Notes: generated from the letters alone by a model not told the origin. A stretch of DNA of 14,770 nucleotides from Flavobacteriales bacterium (GCA_030831885.1 JAURKF010000331.1:1-14770), one strand, 5' to 3'; shown: positions 1 to 7,262, counted from the stretch's first letter. Made by a program: numbers and translations.

Positions 1-591
1 GAAAAAACACCACATGTAATTTTAGTTGGCGAGGGCGCTTATCAATTTGCTCTGGCCGAAGGATTCAAGCATGATGACTACGTGAGCGATGAATCGCAAA
101 AGGCTTGGAAGGAATGGCTTAAAACAAGTCAGTACAAGCCAATAATAAACATCGAAAATCATGATACCATTGGATTGCTCGCCATGGATGCTAATGGTGA
201 TTTAGCAGGTGCATGCACTACGAGTGGTATGGCATTTAAAATGCGAGGTCGTGTGGGCGATAGTCCTGTGATTGGTGCCGGTCTGTATGTAGATAATGAA
301 ATTGGTGCGGCTACTTCGAGTGGTTTGGGTGAAGCAGTAATTCGAACATGCGGTTCATTTCTTGTAGTTGAAATGATGCGGCTTGGAGCAACTCCACAGG
401 AAGCTTGTGAAGAGGCTATTAACCGAATTAAAATCAAGCACGCGAATTATCTAGATTTTCAGGTGGGCTATTTAGCAGTGAACAAAGCGGGTGAAATAGG
501 AGCCTACGCAATTCACCCCGGCTTTACATACTCGCTTCACAAACTTGGTGAAAACAAAGTTTACAAGTCGAAAAGTATGTTAGACAAATAG
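1..591 (+). CDS. Glycosylasparaginase (N4-(beta-N-acetylglucosaminyl)-L-asparaginase), 3' part
   Basis: An Ntn-hydrolase that cleaves the GlcNAc-asparagine bond of N-linked glycopeptides. The frame is open from base 1, so the 5' end lies outside the window; the GTG at 82 is internal. The visible 196 residues are the tail of the alpha chain and the whole beta chain. The autoproteolysis motif HDTIG has its nucleophile Thr at residue 56 of the fragment (codon 166-168), leaving a beta chain of about 141 residues, close to the family norm. The substrate-pocket motif GRVGDSP (Arg84, Asp87) is present. The usual T-A-T-G of the active site reads T-S-S-G here, so the second Thr is a conservative Ser. 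Family members are exported or lysosomal; any signal peptide would be in the missing part. It converges on the next gene with a 2-bp gap. An isoaspartyl-peptidase-like activity is possible, but the motifs fit glycosylasparaginase better. Confidence 0.92.
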   Translation, partial: EKTPHVILVGEGAYQFALAEGFKHDDYVSDESQKAWKEWLKTSQYKPIINIENHDTIGLLAMDANGDLAGACTTSGMAFKMRGRVGDSPVIGAGLYVDNEIGAATSSGLGEAVIRTCGSFLVVEMMRLGATPQEACEEAINRIKIKHANYLDFQVGYLAVNKAGEIGAYAIHPGFTYSLHKLGENKVYKSKSMLDK

Positions 592-593
592 AG

Positions 594-929
594 TTAGAGT
601 TTACGCAAAGCTTCCCGCACTTCGCTTACCACAGTGGCAGGCCCACCGAAATGCTCGACTATACGCGTAGAAAGAGACCAGAGCTTGATGCTATCCTGTA
701 TTTTAATTCTGTCGTGTGGATCAACACCACCGCCAAGGACAATTAGCTGAGGTTGATTATTTTTCAAATAGTCGAGAGCCTGAGCAAGCACAACGGAGCA
801 TGAGCAGCGAAATTCCGCCTTCTCTAAATGCATCTGAACATTGTTCACGATGTAATCATGTTTGCTGAAAATTAACGCATGAACCGTTTCTGCTTTCGCA
901 GGTGCTGTTTCTATCAAATCAATTTCCAT
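594..929 (-). CDS. Small receiver-like protein lacking the phospho-acceptor Asp
   Basis: A 111-residue protein of unrecognised family. It has an ATG start at 929 and no signal peptide or membrane segment. The pattern resembles a CheY-like alpha/beta receiver fold: a hydrophobic strand near residues 17-21, a helix at about 26-38, a strand QLIVLGGG at 61-68, a helix at about 76-84, a strand near 88-92 and a C-terminal helix. The strand that normally ends in the phosphorylated Asp ends in Gly instead, and the acidic N-terminal pocket is not evident. If it is a receiver, it is probably a pseudo-receiver or a stand-alone fold. It has two close cysteines (C42, C44). It is divergent from the UbiA gene and convergent with the glycosylasparaginase. 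The reading frame is well bounded by neighbours on both sides, so I think it is real; the fold assignment is only inference. Confidence 0.65.
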   Translation of the reverse strand: MEIDLIETAPAKAETVHALIFSKHDYIVNNVQMHLEKAEFRCSCSVVLAQALDYLKNNQPQLIVLGGGVDPHDRIKIQDSIKLWSLSTRIVEHFGGPATVVSEVREALRKL

Positions 930-948
930 TTTGTTTTCGCCTATATTG

Positions 949-956
949 CGAATGTA
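949..956 (-). promoter_or_regulatory. Candidate -7 element for the receiver-like gene
   Basis: On the minus strand the sequence reads TACATTCG, one base from the Bacteroidota -7 consensus TAnnTTTG. It lies 20-27 bases upstream of the ATG at 929. No clear -33 TTTG accompanies it, so support is weak. Its position overlaps the annotated 5' end of the divergent UbiA gene, which would favour the later GTG start at 1000 for that gene. Confidence 0.25.
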
Positions 957-1938
957 TACCAGTTGTCATTCAACTTTGTCCACAAAAATTCAACAATCCG
1001 TGCGACTCATATCAGTCATTCAGCTTTCTCGTCCTGTTAACCTGCTCATTGTTGCTTTGACTATGTACATTGCGCGTTATGTTGTATTGAAGGAAGTACT
1101 ATCGAAGTGTGGAATTGATACGTTGGCTTTGAGTGGGTTACATTTTTCAGCGCTTGTTCTTTCAGCCCTTTTGGTCACGGCTGCCGGCAACGTCATCAAT
1201 GACTATTTTGATCAGCGAGTTGACAAAATCAATCGGCCTAATCGGCTTATTGTAGGAAAAGAAATTACCAGGAAGCATGCTATTCTTATTCATCAAGGAT
1301 TGAATGCTACAGCATTAGTATTGGTTGTTTGGGTTGCTCAAAGAAATAATTTCTGGGGCATTCTAATCTTCCCCCTTTCCACGACATTCTTGCTTTGGTG
1401 GTATTCACCGGTTTTCAAAAAGAAACCATTCGTTGGAAATCTTATTGTTGCTATTTGCACAGCGCTGGTGCCTGTTTTTGCTGTTATCTATGATATGCAA
1501 TTGATGAGTGATCAACTGAAGGCAATCAGTTATGCAAATGGTACACTCTATTCCTACACATGGTGGTGGATTGCAGGTATTGCTTCTTTTGCATTTGTGC
1601 TCACGATGATTCGCGAGGTGGTCAAGGACGCTCAAGATGAACTTGGTGATCGAAGTGAGCACTATCAAACCATTCCTATTCTTTGGGGTATGCAGCGAAC
1701 AAAGCGCTATATAGTGGGGTGGATAATCATTTTTTTCGCAATGGTGGTGGCGTGCGCTTTGCGTATTACGAATCGTTACGATTTTGCCTTGCTGGCAGGT
1801 TTTCTTGTTCTCCCAATGATCTTGGCACTCTTCAGAGTTTATACTGCAAAGCAACCATCGGACTTTGCTAAGGTTAGCCGCTGGATTAAGGTAGTAATGA
1901 TCGGGGGGTTGGCGCTGCTAGTGGTTGTTTTAATTTGA
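952..1938 (+). CDS. UbiA-family prenyltransferase
   Basis: An integral-membrane prenyltransferase that joins an isoprenyl diphosphate to a lipophilic acceptor. Both Asp-rich motifs that bind Mg-diphosphate are present: NDYFDQRVD (residues 83-91 from the ATG at 952) followed by NRPNR, and DAQDELGDR (226-234). About eight or nine hydrophobic segments are visible, as usual. The NRPNR after motif 1 and the overall form resemble Bacteroidota proteins annotated as geranylgeranylglycerol-phosphate geranylgeranyltransferase-like, rather than MenA; the acceptor cannot be read from sequence. Start choice: ATG 952 gives 328 residues, but GTG 1000 gives a start (VRLISVIQLSRP) closer to the usual family N-terminus and leaves about 70 bp for a divergent promoter (TTG at 946-948, 22 nt, CAACTTTG at 971-978). 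A TTG at 931 is least likely. The last 9 bp overlap the end of the convergent MFS gene. Confidence 0.9.
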   Translation: MYTSCHSTLSTKIQQSVRLISVIQLSRPVNLLIVALTMYIARYVVLKEVLSKCGIDTLALSGLHFSALVLSALLVTAAGNVINDYFDQRVDKINRPNRLIVGKEITRKHAILIHQGLNATALVLVVWVAQRNNFWGILIFPLSTTFLLWWYSPVFKKKPFVGNLIVAICTALVPVFAVIYDMQLMSDQLKAISYANGTLYSYTWWWIAGIASFAFVLTMIREVVKDAQDELGDRSEHYQTIPILWGMQRTKRYIVGWIIIFFAMVVACALRITNRYDFALLAGFLVLPMILALFRVYTAKQPSDFAKVSRWIKVVMIGGLALLVVVLI

Positions 1939-3234
1939 AAGCTCCTTTCGCGGTACGCGAAGTAAAAGCAACAAGCCTATAAGGAAGAATGCAATGAGCG
2001 CGAGAATGCTCATGCGCATGCTTCCGAAGGTCCCTTCAATAAAGCCAAACGAAAGCAGGCCAATGATGAGACCAACCTTTTCCGTTACATCGTAAAAACT
2101 GAAAAACGATGCGTGGTCGTGCGTTTGCGGAAGAAACTTCGAATAAGTACTTCGCGCAAGTGATTGCGTTCCACCCATAATGAATCCTATACACGCAGCC
2201 GCAATATAAAAGTCGACCGGAGTATGAACGAATAGATAGGCGGCAATGCAAATTGCAGCCCACACAACGAGCGCGATAAGGAGCGTGGTGAGATTGCCAA
2301 GGCGCTTGCTACACATAGCAAATACCACTGCTCCGGGAATTGCAATTAGCTGCACCAGTAACACGGCGCCAATTAATTGTTCGTCGGCAAGTCCCATTAC
2401 CAATTGTCCTGATTTGTCTATTCGCTCAATTTCCTTGGTCCCAAAGAGCGATGCCATTTGCATGATGGTCTGAACTCCCATTGAAAAAACGAAAAAACTC
2501 AGGAGATATCGATGCAACCTATAATCCTGCTTTACCTGATTCCATACACCTTTTAATTCCCTGTAGCCATTAGCAATCACGTCGGCGGAAAATTTCTCAC
2601 CGGTCGTTCGTTCCGGCAGGTGCATAAAAGTATACTGAGCAAATCCTGCCCACCAAATACCCACCGTTACAAAGCACCAGCGCGGGCTAATACCAATAAC
2701 CATAATCATGACCAGATTTATTACTAGCAATAGCACACTACCAATGTATCCGAGCGAGTATCCTCGGGCGCTGAGTTTATCTTGTTCTGAAGGCAAGGCA
2801 ACTTCAGGCAAAAAGGAATTGTAAAGCGCGTAGCTGCACCAAAATCCAATGCAGGCGAGAACGATGCTAATCATACTTAGCTCAAGATGTGCAACATCAA
2901 AAAAGTATAGCGAAGCGCATGACGCTGCTCCTAAATAGCACGAACCGCGCATGAACATTTTTTTCTTTCCAAGATAATCGGCTAGTCCGGCAATCGTAGG
3001 AGCGATCAAGCAAACGAGAAACATTCCGAACGCCAAGGCGTAGGAAAGTGCTTCCGTGTTTTTTAGTTGTTCACCAAAGAAAATTACATAATCTCCATCT
3101 GCACCGTCTTCAGCTCCGCGAGTAATGCTGCTATAGAAAATTGGAAAAATAGCCGTTCCGATGACCAGGTTGTAGGTGGAATTGGCCCAATCATACATTG
3201 CCCAGGCATGTTGTGCTCTTTTCGTGGTTTTCAT
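1930..3234 (-). CDS. MFS transporter, UMF1/Atg22-like family
   Basis: A predicted 12-helix inner-membrane transporter of 434 residues. The N-terminus AWAMYDWANSTYN is the hallmark of the UMF1 (Atg22-like) branch of the major facilitator superfamily. Further fits are the LADYLGKKK-type cytoplasmic loop after TM2/3 and the second-half motif GFIMGGTQSLARS with TYSKFLPQ. The yeast relative Atg22 exports amino acids from the vacuole; the bacterial substrate is not known, and I do not assign one. The reading frame is open to 3393, but the ATG at 3234 (MKTTKRAQHAWAMYDW) is the family-typical start; the extra 53 residues are arginine-rich and not conserved-looking. It is divergent from lhgO across about 80 bp and convergent with the UbiA gene, sharing 9 bp at the 3' ends. 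Confidence 0.9.
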   Translation of the reverse strand: MKTTKRAQHAWAMYDWANSTYNLVIGTAIFPIFYSSITRGAEDGADGDYVIFFGEQLKNTEALSYALAFGMFLVCLIAPTIAGLADYLGKKKMFMRGSCYLGAASCASLYFFDVAHLELSMISIVLACIGFWCSYALYNSFLPEVALPSEQDKLSARGYSLGYIGSVLLLVINLVMIMVIGISPRWCFVTVGIWWAGFAQYTFMHLPERTTGEKFSADVIANGYRELKGVWNQVKQDYRLHRYLLSFFVFSMGVQTIMQMASLFGTKEIERIDKSGQLVMGLADEQLIGAVLLVQLIAIPGAVVFAMCSKRLGNLTTLLIALVVWAAICIAAYLFVHTPVDFYIAAACIGFIMGGTQSLARSTYSKFLPQTHDHASFFSFYDVTEKVGLIIGLLSFGFIEGTFGSMRMSILALIAFFLIGLLLLLRVPRKELSN

Positions 3235-3314
3235 GGCATAAACATACTGCTCATGCCTTAATTTAAAAAAACCAATGCAAACTCGTTTTATTCCGACGCT
3301 TGTATATTCGAACC

Positions 3315-4532
3315 GTGGAAAAAACATTTGACATCGTAATAATCGGCGGCGGCATTGTGGGCGCAGCAACGCTCTATAAAATTCAGCTGGCATATCCGAA
3401 TTTGAAAATCTTATTACTCGAAAAAGAGCCTCATTTGGCTGATCATCAAACGGGCAATAACAGTGGAGTTATTCACTCGGGTATTTATTATAAACCCGGC
3501 TCTTTGAAGGCTGTGAATTGCGTAAACGGACGACGGGAAATTGTTCAGTTTGCCCAGGACTATGGCGTTAAACACGACATCTGCGGTAAGCTCATAGTAG
3601 CCACCAAAGAATCGGAGTTTGTGCACATGGAAAAGATATGGCAGCATGGCATTGCTAACGGAATTGAAAGCATGCGCCGAGTAAATGCCGATGAGATTCG
3701 TGAGATAGAGCCATTTTGTTCCGGAATCGCGGGCATTCATGTTGGGTGCACGGGGATTATTGATTTTCGAGGTGCAACAGAAAAGATGGCGGAAGTAGCA
3801 CTAGCAAAACAGTCAGAAAGTGAAGTGCACACTGGTGAAGAAGTGCGCTCCTTCGAGCGCTTGGGTGAAGAAACGAGAGTGATTACCACACGCGGAACTT
3901 ACCGAGCAAAGAAGCTAATCTTTTGCGCAGGACTTCAGGCCGATCGCTTGGCTAAAAAGGATGGCATAAATCTCAAAGAAAAGGTAGTCGGATTTCGAGG
4001 TGATTATTACGAGCTCACTGAGCAGGCAAAACATAAAGTGAAGCATCTCATTTATCCGGTTCCCAATCCTGATTTTCCATTTTTGGGTGTCCACTTCACC
4101 CGCATGGTGAATGGTGAAATAGAATGCGGGCCCAATGCTGTCTTCACGTTCAAGCGTGAGGGATACGGAAAGACAGATTTTAGCTTACGTGATACCTTGG
4201 ATGCGTTGACGTACATTGGCACGTGGCGCCTTTTCATGAACAACATGAAATTCGGCATCGACGAATATCGCAGAGCGTTCTCGAAACGTCTATTCTTAAA
4301 AACGCTTCAAACACTCGTGCCTTCTCTTACTATGGATGATATTCATCCTGGACGAGCCGGAGTGCGTGCACTTTTACTTCGGGAGGATGGTGATACGCGT
4401 GATGATTTTCGCATTGAATACACAGACCATAGTATTCACGTATTGAACGCGCCATCACCGGCAGCAACTGCGGCACTGGCTATCGGGGATAATGTGCGTG
4501 AAATGGCTGAGAAGCATTTCGGGTTGAAATAA
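3315..4532 (+). CDS. lhgO: L-2-hydroxyglutarate oxidase
   Basis: An FAD-dependent enzyme that oxidises L-2-hydroxyglutarate to 2-oxoglutarate, passing electrons to the quinone pool or oxygen. It removes a toxic side product of 2-oxoglutarate-using dehydrogenases and in some bacteria completes glutarate/lysine breakdown. The N-terminal FAD-binding GGGIVG is at residues 11-16, followed by the Glu-ending second strand (LLLEKE). The family signature HQTGNNSGVIHSGIYY is at about 45-60, and the C-terminal FAD contact HPGRAGVRALLL is near 340. The 405-residue length is normal. I chose GTG 3315 (MEKTFDIVIIGGG); TTG 3300 would add five residues and is also possible. A TATATTCG at 3303-3310 resembles a -7 element but would leave almost no leader, so it is probably fortuitous. 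The gene stands alone and ends in a strong hairpin. Confidence 0.93.
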   Translation: MEKTFDIVIIGGGIVGAATLYKIQLAYPNLKILLLEKEPHLADHQTGNNSGVIHSGIYYKPGSLKAVNCVNGRREIVQFAQDYGVKHDICGKLIVATKESEFVHMEKIWQHGIANGIESMRRVNADEIREIEPFCSGIAGIHVGCTGIIDFRGATEKMAEVALAKQSESEVHTGEEVRSFERLGEETRVITTRGTYRAKKLIFCAGLQADRLAKKDGINLKEKVVGFRGDYYELTEQAKHKVKHLIYPVPNPDFPFLGVHFTRMVNGEIECGPNAVFTFKREGYGKTDFSLRDTLDALTYIGTWRLFMNNMKFGIDEYRRAFSKRLFLKTLQTLVPSLTMDDIHPGRAGVRALLLREDGDTRDDFRIEYTDHSIHVLNAPSPAATAALAIGDNVREMAEKHFGLK

Positions 4533-4533
4533 A

Positions 4534-4559
4534 AAAAGGGTCGGAAATCCGACCCTTTT
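4534..4559 (+). terminator. Rho-independent terminator, probably bidirectional
   Basis: A perfect 11-bp stem (4534-4544 with 4549-4559) closes the loop AAAT and has a GC-rich core GGGTCGG. It begins two bases after the lhgO stop. On the plus strand it ends in a short U-run; on the minus strand it is followed by seven U, so it can also end the convergent Cys-rich gene that stops at 4579. Confidence 0.9.
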
Positions 4560-4578
4560 CAAATTTTCTTTAAAAAAA

Positions 4579-4941
4579 TTATTTCTTAGGCTCTTCTGCC
4601 AATGCAAGCGTTTTCGCCTTCTTTGACTTTTTGCCTTCAGCAGGGGCTGCCTCAGCAGAACCGCCTTTTTGGCAACATGAACCACCTGCGCTGGTTGTGC
4701 CCTTGCTGCAGCATGAACCTCCGTTGCCTTTGTTGCAAGATTTCTCTGTTGCAGCTGTGCCGGTTGTTTCACACTTGGCACCTGTTTGAGCAGCTGCCTT
4801 TTCGCACTTAGCCTTGTCGGCTTCAGAGCACTTTACGGTTTCTTGTTTGTTAGCGGTGCCTTGAGCAGCTGCATGAGGACACTGGGCGATGGCAGCTCCG
4901 TAAATTGCTACGAATGCCAAAAGAGCGATTAACTTTTTCAT
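4579..4941 (-). CDS. Small secreted cysteine-rich protein
   Basis: A 120-residue protein of no family I recognise. Residues 1-20 are a clear signal peptide: MKK, a hydrophobic core, then AIA-Q, a typical Bacteroidota signal peptidase I site. The Cys at 21 does not make a convincing lipobox. The mature part is low-complexity (Ala, Gly, Lys, Glu, Thr) with nine cysteines at 21, 38, 46, 57, 69, 77, 78, 89 and 90. The first ones sit in repeats of the form KC[ST/E]; the later ones form two GGSCC(S/Q)KG units, so vicinal CC pairs are repeated. The tail is very basic and acidic (KKSKKAK...EEPKK). Such cysteine density after export suggests metal (for example copper or zinc) binding or a disulfide-rich or redox role; none is proven. 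A candidate -7 box and a 5' hairpin lie upstream. It has its own terminator shared with lhgO. Confidence 0.8.
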   Translation of the reverse strand: MKKLIALLAFVAIYGAAIAQCPHAAAQGTANKQETVKCSEADKAKCEKAAAQTGAKCETTGTAATEKSCNKGNGGSCCSKGTTSAGGSCCQKGGSAEAAPAEGKKSKKAKTLALAEEPKK

Positions 4942-4971
4942 GGTATAATTTAAATTTTTTGTTCGTTACTT

Positions 4972-4988
4972 CGAAGCCTCACGCTTCG
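4972..4988 (-). promoter_or_regulatory. 5'-leader hairpin upstream of the Cys-rich gene
   Basis: An inverted repeat CGAAGC-N5-GCTTCG (4972-4977 and 4983-4988). It lies just downstream, on the minus strand, of a -7-like TATATTCG, so the predicted mRNA would begin close to or within this stem. It could be a 5'-end stabilising hairpin or an operator. Only the symmetry is directly visible. Confidence 0.3.
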
Positions 4989-4993
4989 TGGAG

Positions 4994-5001
4994 CGAATAT
5001 A
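4994..5001 (-). promoter_or_regulatory. Candidate -7 element for the Cys-rich gene
   Basis: The minus strand reads TATATTCG, matching TAnnTTTG except for one base. It is 53 bases upstream of the ATG at 4941. A TTTG lies only a few bases upstream, not at the expected -33 distance, so the call rests on the -7 box alone. Confidence 0.3.
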
Positions 5002-5102
5002 CTCCCCAAAATCATTTACACGAGATAGATTTTTCAGAAAAAGATCATTTTTTAACAATAGCGCCTTATCGACGGTAGTTCTTTTATAAATCCTTGAACG
5101 TC

Positions 5103-5134
5103 TTGCTTAGGCGCTTGTATAAACGTTATCTTGC
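5103..5134 (+). promoter_or_regulatory. Candidate promoter of the TonB-family gene
   Basis: TTG at 5103-5105, a 21-base spacer and TATCTTGC at 5127-5134 resemble the Bacteroidota sigma-ABfr arrangement (TTTG, about 19-21 bases, TAnnTTTG), with mismatches in both boxes. Transcription would begin near 5140, giving a short leader to the TTG start at 5155. The rest of the 213-bp gap 4942-5154 shows only the hairpin and promoter noted for the opposite gene. Confidence 0.35.
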
Positions 5135-5154
5135 ACGATTGATCAATTGGAAAA

Positions 5155-6018
5155 TTGAATAAACGAACCACTGATAAAGAGTCTAATACATTGAAATCGA
5201 AGCCCGGTGGTGATGTCGCATTGCGCATCAATGAAAGTCGAGCTGCCGACTTTGTTAGGGCGCTTGACAATCGACCAAAGGATCAATGGGCGTTCATTTA
5301 TCAAGCTATTATTGTATCACTCGTAGCACACATATTTGTGTTATTCGTTACCCAAATGCTTACCGAGGATCATCGGGTGCAGGAAGATGAAGTTATATAC
5401 GAGGAGCTGGCAATGGACATGTTACCTGATGAACCCTTGCCTGAAGAACCTGAACAGATGCAAGAAACAAATCGCTCCGGGGAACTACGAAATCTTCTTG
5501 CCAATGAAAACTCCGAACGATCGAGTGAGGCACGCAGCTATCGTGGGATGAGCTCTTCGCAGATGAAGGAACAGGTGTACAATGACCTTAAGGCAATGGA
5601 AGCAGAAGAATTTGCCAGGCTCAACAATGGAGCAACAGATTATACCGTGGCGCCCAAATCGGAAGGAGGTAAACAAGATAATAGCACCTATCGAAAAGGA
5701 GAAAACGACTGGTTCAAAGAGCAGCAGAACAAGAGTTACAGCGGGCCGGTTACAGCGTCGTTCAATATGAAGGGCCGCGAACCACTAGATAATCCAATTC
5801 CAACTTACCGATGTAAAACAAACGGCACTGTGGTGGTGGTTGTCAGTATCGACGAATCTGGAAGAGTTATAGATGCGCACATTCAGGAGGGAAGCTCATC
5901 GTCGAACGAATGCCTTCGCGCAGAGTCCGAGAAATATGCTCGAAAGTGGAGGTTTGATTATAGTGCATCTAAGCGAAAGCAGGATGGCACAATTACGTTC
6001 ACTTTCGATGCTCAGTAG
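5155..6018 (+). CDS. TonB-family energy transducer protein
   Basis: A 287-residue inner-membrane-anchored periplasmic protein expected to carry proton-motive energy to an outer-membrane partner. It has a cytoplasmic N-terminus of about 46 residues, one membrane segment at about 47-67, and an acidic Pro/Glu stretch at about 72-102 (DEPLPEEPEQ) in place of the usual long proline-rich spacer. A charged, partly helical linker follows, then a TonB C-terminal domain at about 210-287 (PIPTYRCKTNGTVVVVV...VSIDESGRVIDAHI). The paired cysteines C220 and C253 (YRCKTNGT, NECLRAE) mark the variant common in Bacteroidota and may form a disulfide. The TTG at 5155 is the only start soon after an in-frame stop at 5140; a later TTG at 5191 is possible. 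No exbB or exbD is adjacent. It abuts the convergent dehydrogenase gene with no gap. Confidence 0.82.
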   Translation: MNKRTTDKESNTLKSKPGGDVALRINESRAADFVRALDNRPKDQWAFIYQAIIVSLVAHIFVLFVTQMLTEDHRVQEDEVIYEELAMDMLPDEPLPEEPEQMQETNRSGELRNLLANENSERSSEARSYRGMSSSQMKEQVYNDLKAMEAEEFARLNNGATDYTVAPKSEGGKQDNSTYRKGENDWFKEQQNKSYSGPVTASFNMKGREPLDNPIPTYRCKTNGTVVVVVSIDESGRVIDAHIQEGSSSSNECLRAESEKYARKWRFDYSASKRKQDGTITFTFDAQ

Positions 6019-7239
6019 TTATTTCCCTGCGCTTTCCGCATATTCTTTCAAGTAGGCAAAATGGGGGGTCAGTTCTCCCCTCAACGTTGTTTGTGTAGCA
6101 TGCCAAATAATTTCCTCGGGGTCGCCCTGCACCATGAGTGGCAGTACATGTCGGATGAGTTCATTACCGAAATCTTCTGATGCATCCTTTGGTAACTCGC
6201 ACGGCAGATTATCAATAGCCATCACGCAAATTGCACCTTCATTCTTCCAGTCGCACTCCATACCGGTTGTCGGATCATATCCGTACAATGGTTCAGCAAT
6301 GGCTGAAGCTCGCAAGGAAGAGGCAATGGGACCATTCACGTCGCAACTAATATCAGCAATCACCTTGCAGCGCCACGCTGAGTTTTGAAGATCATGCGCG
6401 TTGATAAGCACCGGATTGCCAGAAGCCCATAAATGGCATGCAATGTAAAGATCGGCAGTTGCTACAGTTTCCGGAAGTGATGATTGATAGAGTTGAGGGT
6501 TGTTGTAGAAGTCGGATTTTTCGAAACCGCCGCGATCCTTGCGCACATAGTAGTCCTGTGTGTCGAGATGCGTGTAAACCGGCTCGTTCCAATTTTCGCT
6601 TAAAAATTCTGCTTCGCTGACGCGCCGTAAGGGCAGAAGTTTGAGTATCTCCTCTGCGCCATTGCCCACGCGACCAAAACCTGTAACAACCACACGCAAG
6701 GTTTGCGGCAGTTGCACTAGCGACAATTGATGCTCCAGCTCTGCGCGATCAGCACATTCGTGTGGCGCTTTGATGGAGTATAGTCCGTGTTTCAAACCGA
6801 AGGCGCGGAATGCATGATAAGCCCCAACAATTCCGGCATAACGACCAAATCCGATAAGTCGCTTTTTGTTTTTATCCTTGATGACTTCGTAATCGATGAG
6901 CCGAATTTTCTTGTCAAGAATAGCCTTTAGCAACTTGGCGTTGTAGGGTTGTTTCTTGAAGGTATGCGAAAAAAACATATAGGACTTACCGGGAATGAGC
7001 ATATCGATAGGCACTTCCTTTACACCAATAATCAGATCACAATCGGACAGGTCTTCTTGAAGTGAAATACCGGCAGCACTATACTCGGCATCGGTGAAGC
7101 GACGTATGGCGCTGGGTTGCGCCACCACTTCTACTCCCAATTCCTGCTTCACTCGTGCGCATTGCATGGGAGTGAGCGCTACCCGATGATCGTGCGGTAC
7201 TTTGCCTTCGCGTATCAGGCCAATTTTCTTGATTGTCAT
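6019..7239 (-). CDS. Saccharopine/alanine dehydrogenase-like NAD(P)-dependent oxidoreductase
   Basis: A 406-residue cytosolic enzyme of the AlaDH/PNT superfamily. The N-terminal domain starts IGLIREGKVPHDHRVALTP. Catalytic-type residues are Lys74 (GVKEVP) and His92 (FFSHTFKKQ), in the arrangement seen in NAD-dependent, L-lysine-forming saccharopine dehydrogenase (Lys1-type). A GFGRYAGIVGAYHA segment follows. The Rossmann motif VVVTGFGRVGNGAEE is at about residues 182-196, and the closing half contains DISCDVNGPI and a KNEGAICVMAIDNLPCELP segment. Members reduce or oxidise an imine/amino-acid pair with NAD(P); the exact substrate in Bacteroidota is uncertain, since many lack the rest of a saccharopine pathway. 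ATG 7239 was chosen; the frame extends to a TTG at 7275, but those 12 residues precede the family start. It abuts the convergent TonB gene, and its upstream gap faces ssrA. Confidence 0.85.
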   Translation of the reverse strand: MTIKKIGLIREGKVPHDHRVALTPMQCARVKQELGVEVVAQPSAIRRFTDAEYSAAGISLQEDLSDCDLIIGVKEVPIDMLIPGKSYMFFSHTFKKQPYNAKLLKAILDKKIRLIDYEVIKDKNKKRLIGFGRYAGIVGAYHAFRAFGLKHGLYSIKAPHECADRAELEHQLSLVQLPQTLRVVVTGFGRVGNGAEEILKLLPLRRVSEAEFLSENWNEPVYTHLDTQDYYVRKDRGGFEKSDFYNNPQLYQSSLPETVATADLYIACHLWASGNPVLINAHDLQNSAWRCKVIADISCDVNGPIASSLRASAIAEPLYGYDPTTGMECDWKNEGAICVMAIDNLPCELPKDASEDFGNELIRHVLPLMVQGDPEEIIWHATQTTLRGELTPHFAYLKEYAESAGK

Positions 7240-7254
7240 TGAATCAATTTTGGG

Positions 7255-7262
7255 CAAAAATA
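7255..7262 (-). promoter_or_regulatory. Candidate -7 element for the dehydrogenase gene
   Basis: The minus strand reads TATTTTTG, an exact match to TAnnTTTG, 16-23 bases upstream of the ATG at 7239. It would give a very short leader. No clear -33 TTTG is present at 19-21 bases. Confidence 0.35.

Noticed and set aside
82..591. GTG at 82 as the start of the glycosylasparaginase
   Set aside because: The frame continues upstream to base 1 with family-like sequence (VILVGEGAYQFAL), so the gene is simply cut by the window edge.
1405..1854. Minus-strand 149-residue ORF antisense to the UbiA gene
   Set aside because: His/Cys/Asn-rich composition is typical of an antisense frame of a membrane-protein gene; the plus-strand UbiA motifs are clear.
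3235..3393. 53-residue N-terminal extension of the UMF1 transporter
   Set aside because: The extension is Arg/Cys-rich, runs over the lhgO start region on the other strand, and the family start is at MKTTKRAQHAWAMYDW (3234).
4455..4781. Minus-strand 108-residue ORF overlapping the Cys-rich gene
   Set aside because: It is a frame-shifted reading of a repetitive Ala/Gly/Cys sequence; it has no signal peptide and runs through the terminator and into lhgO.
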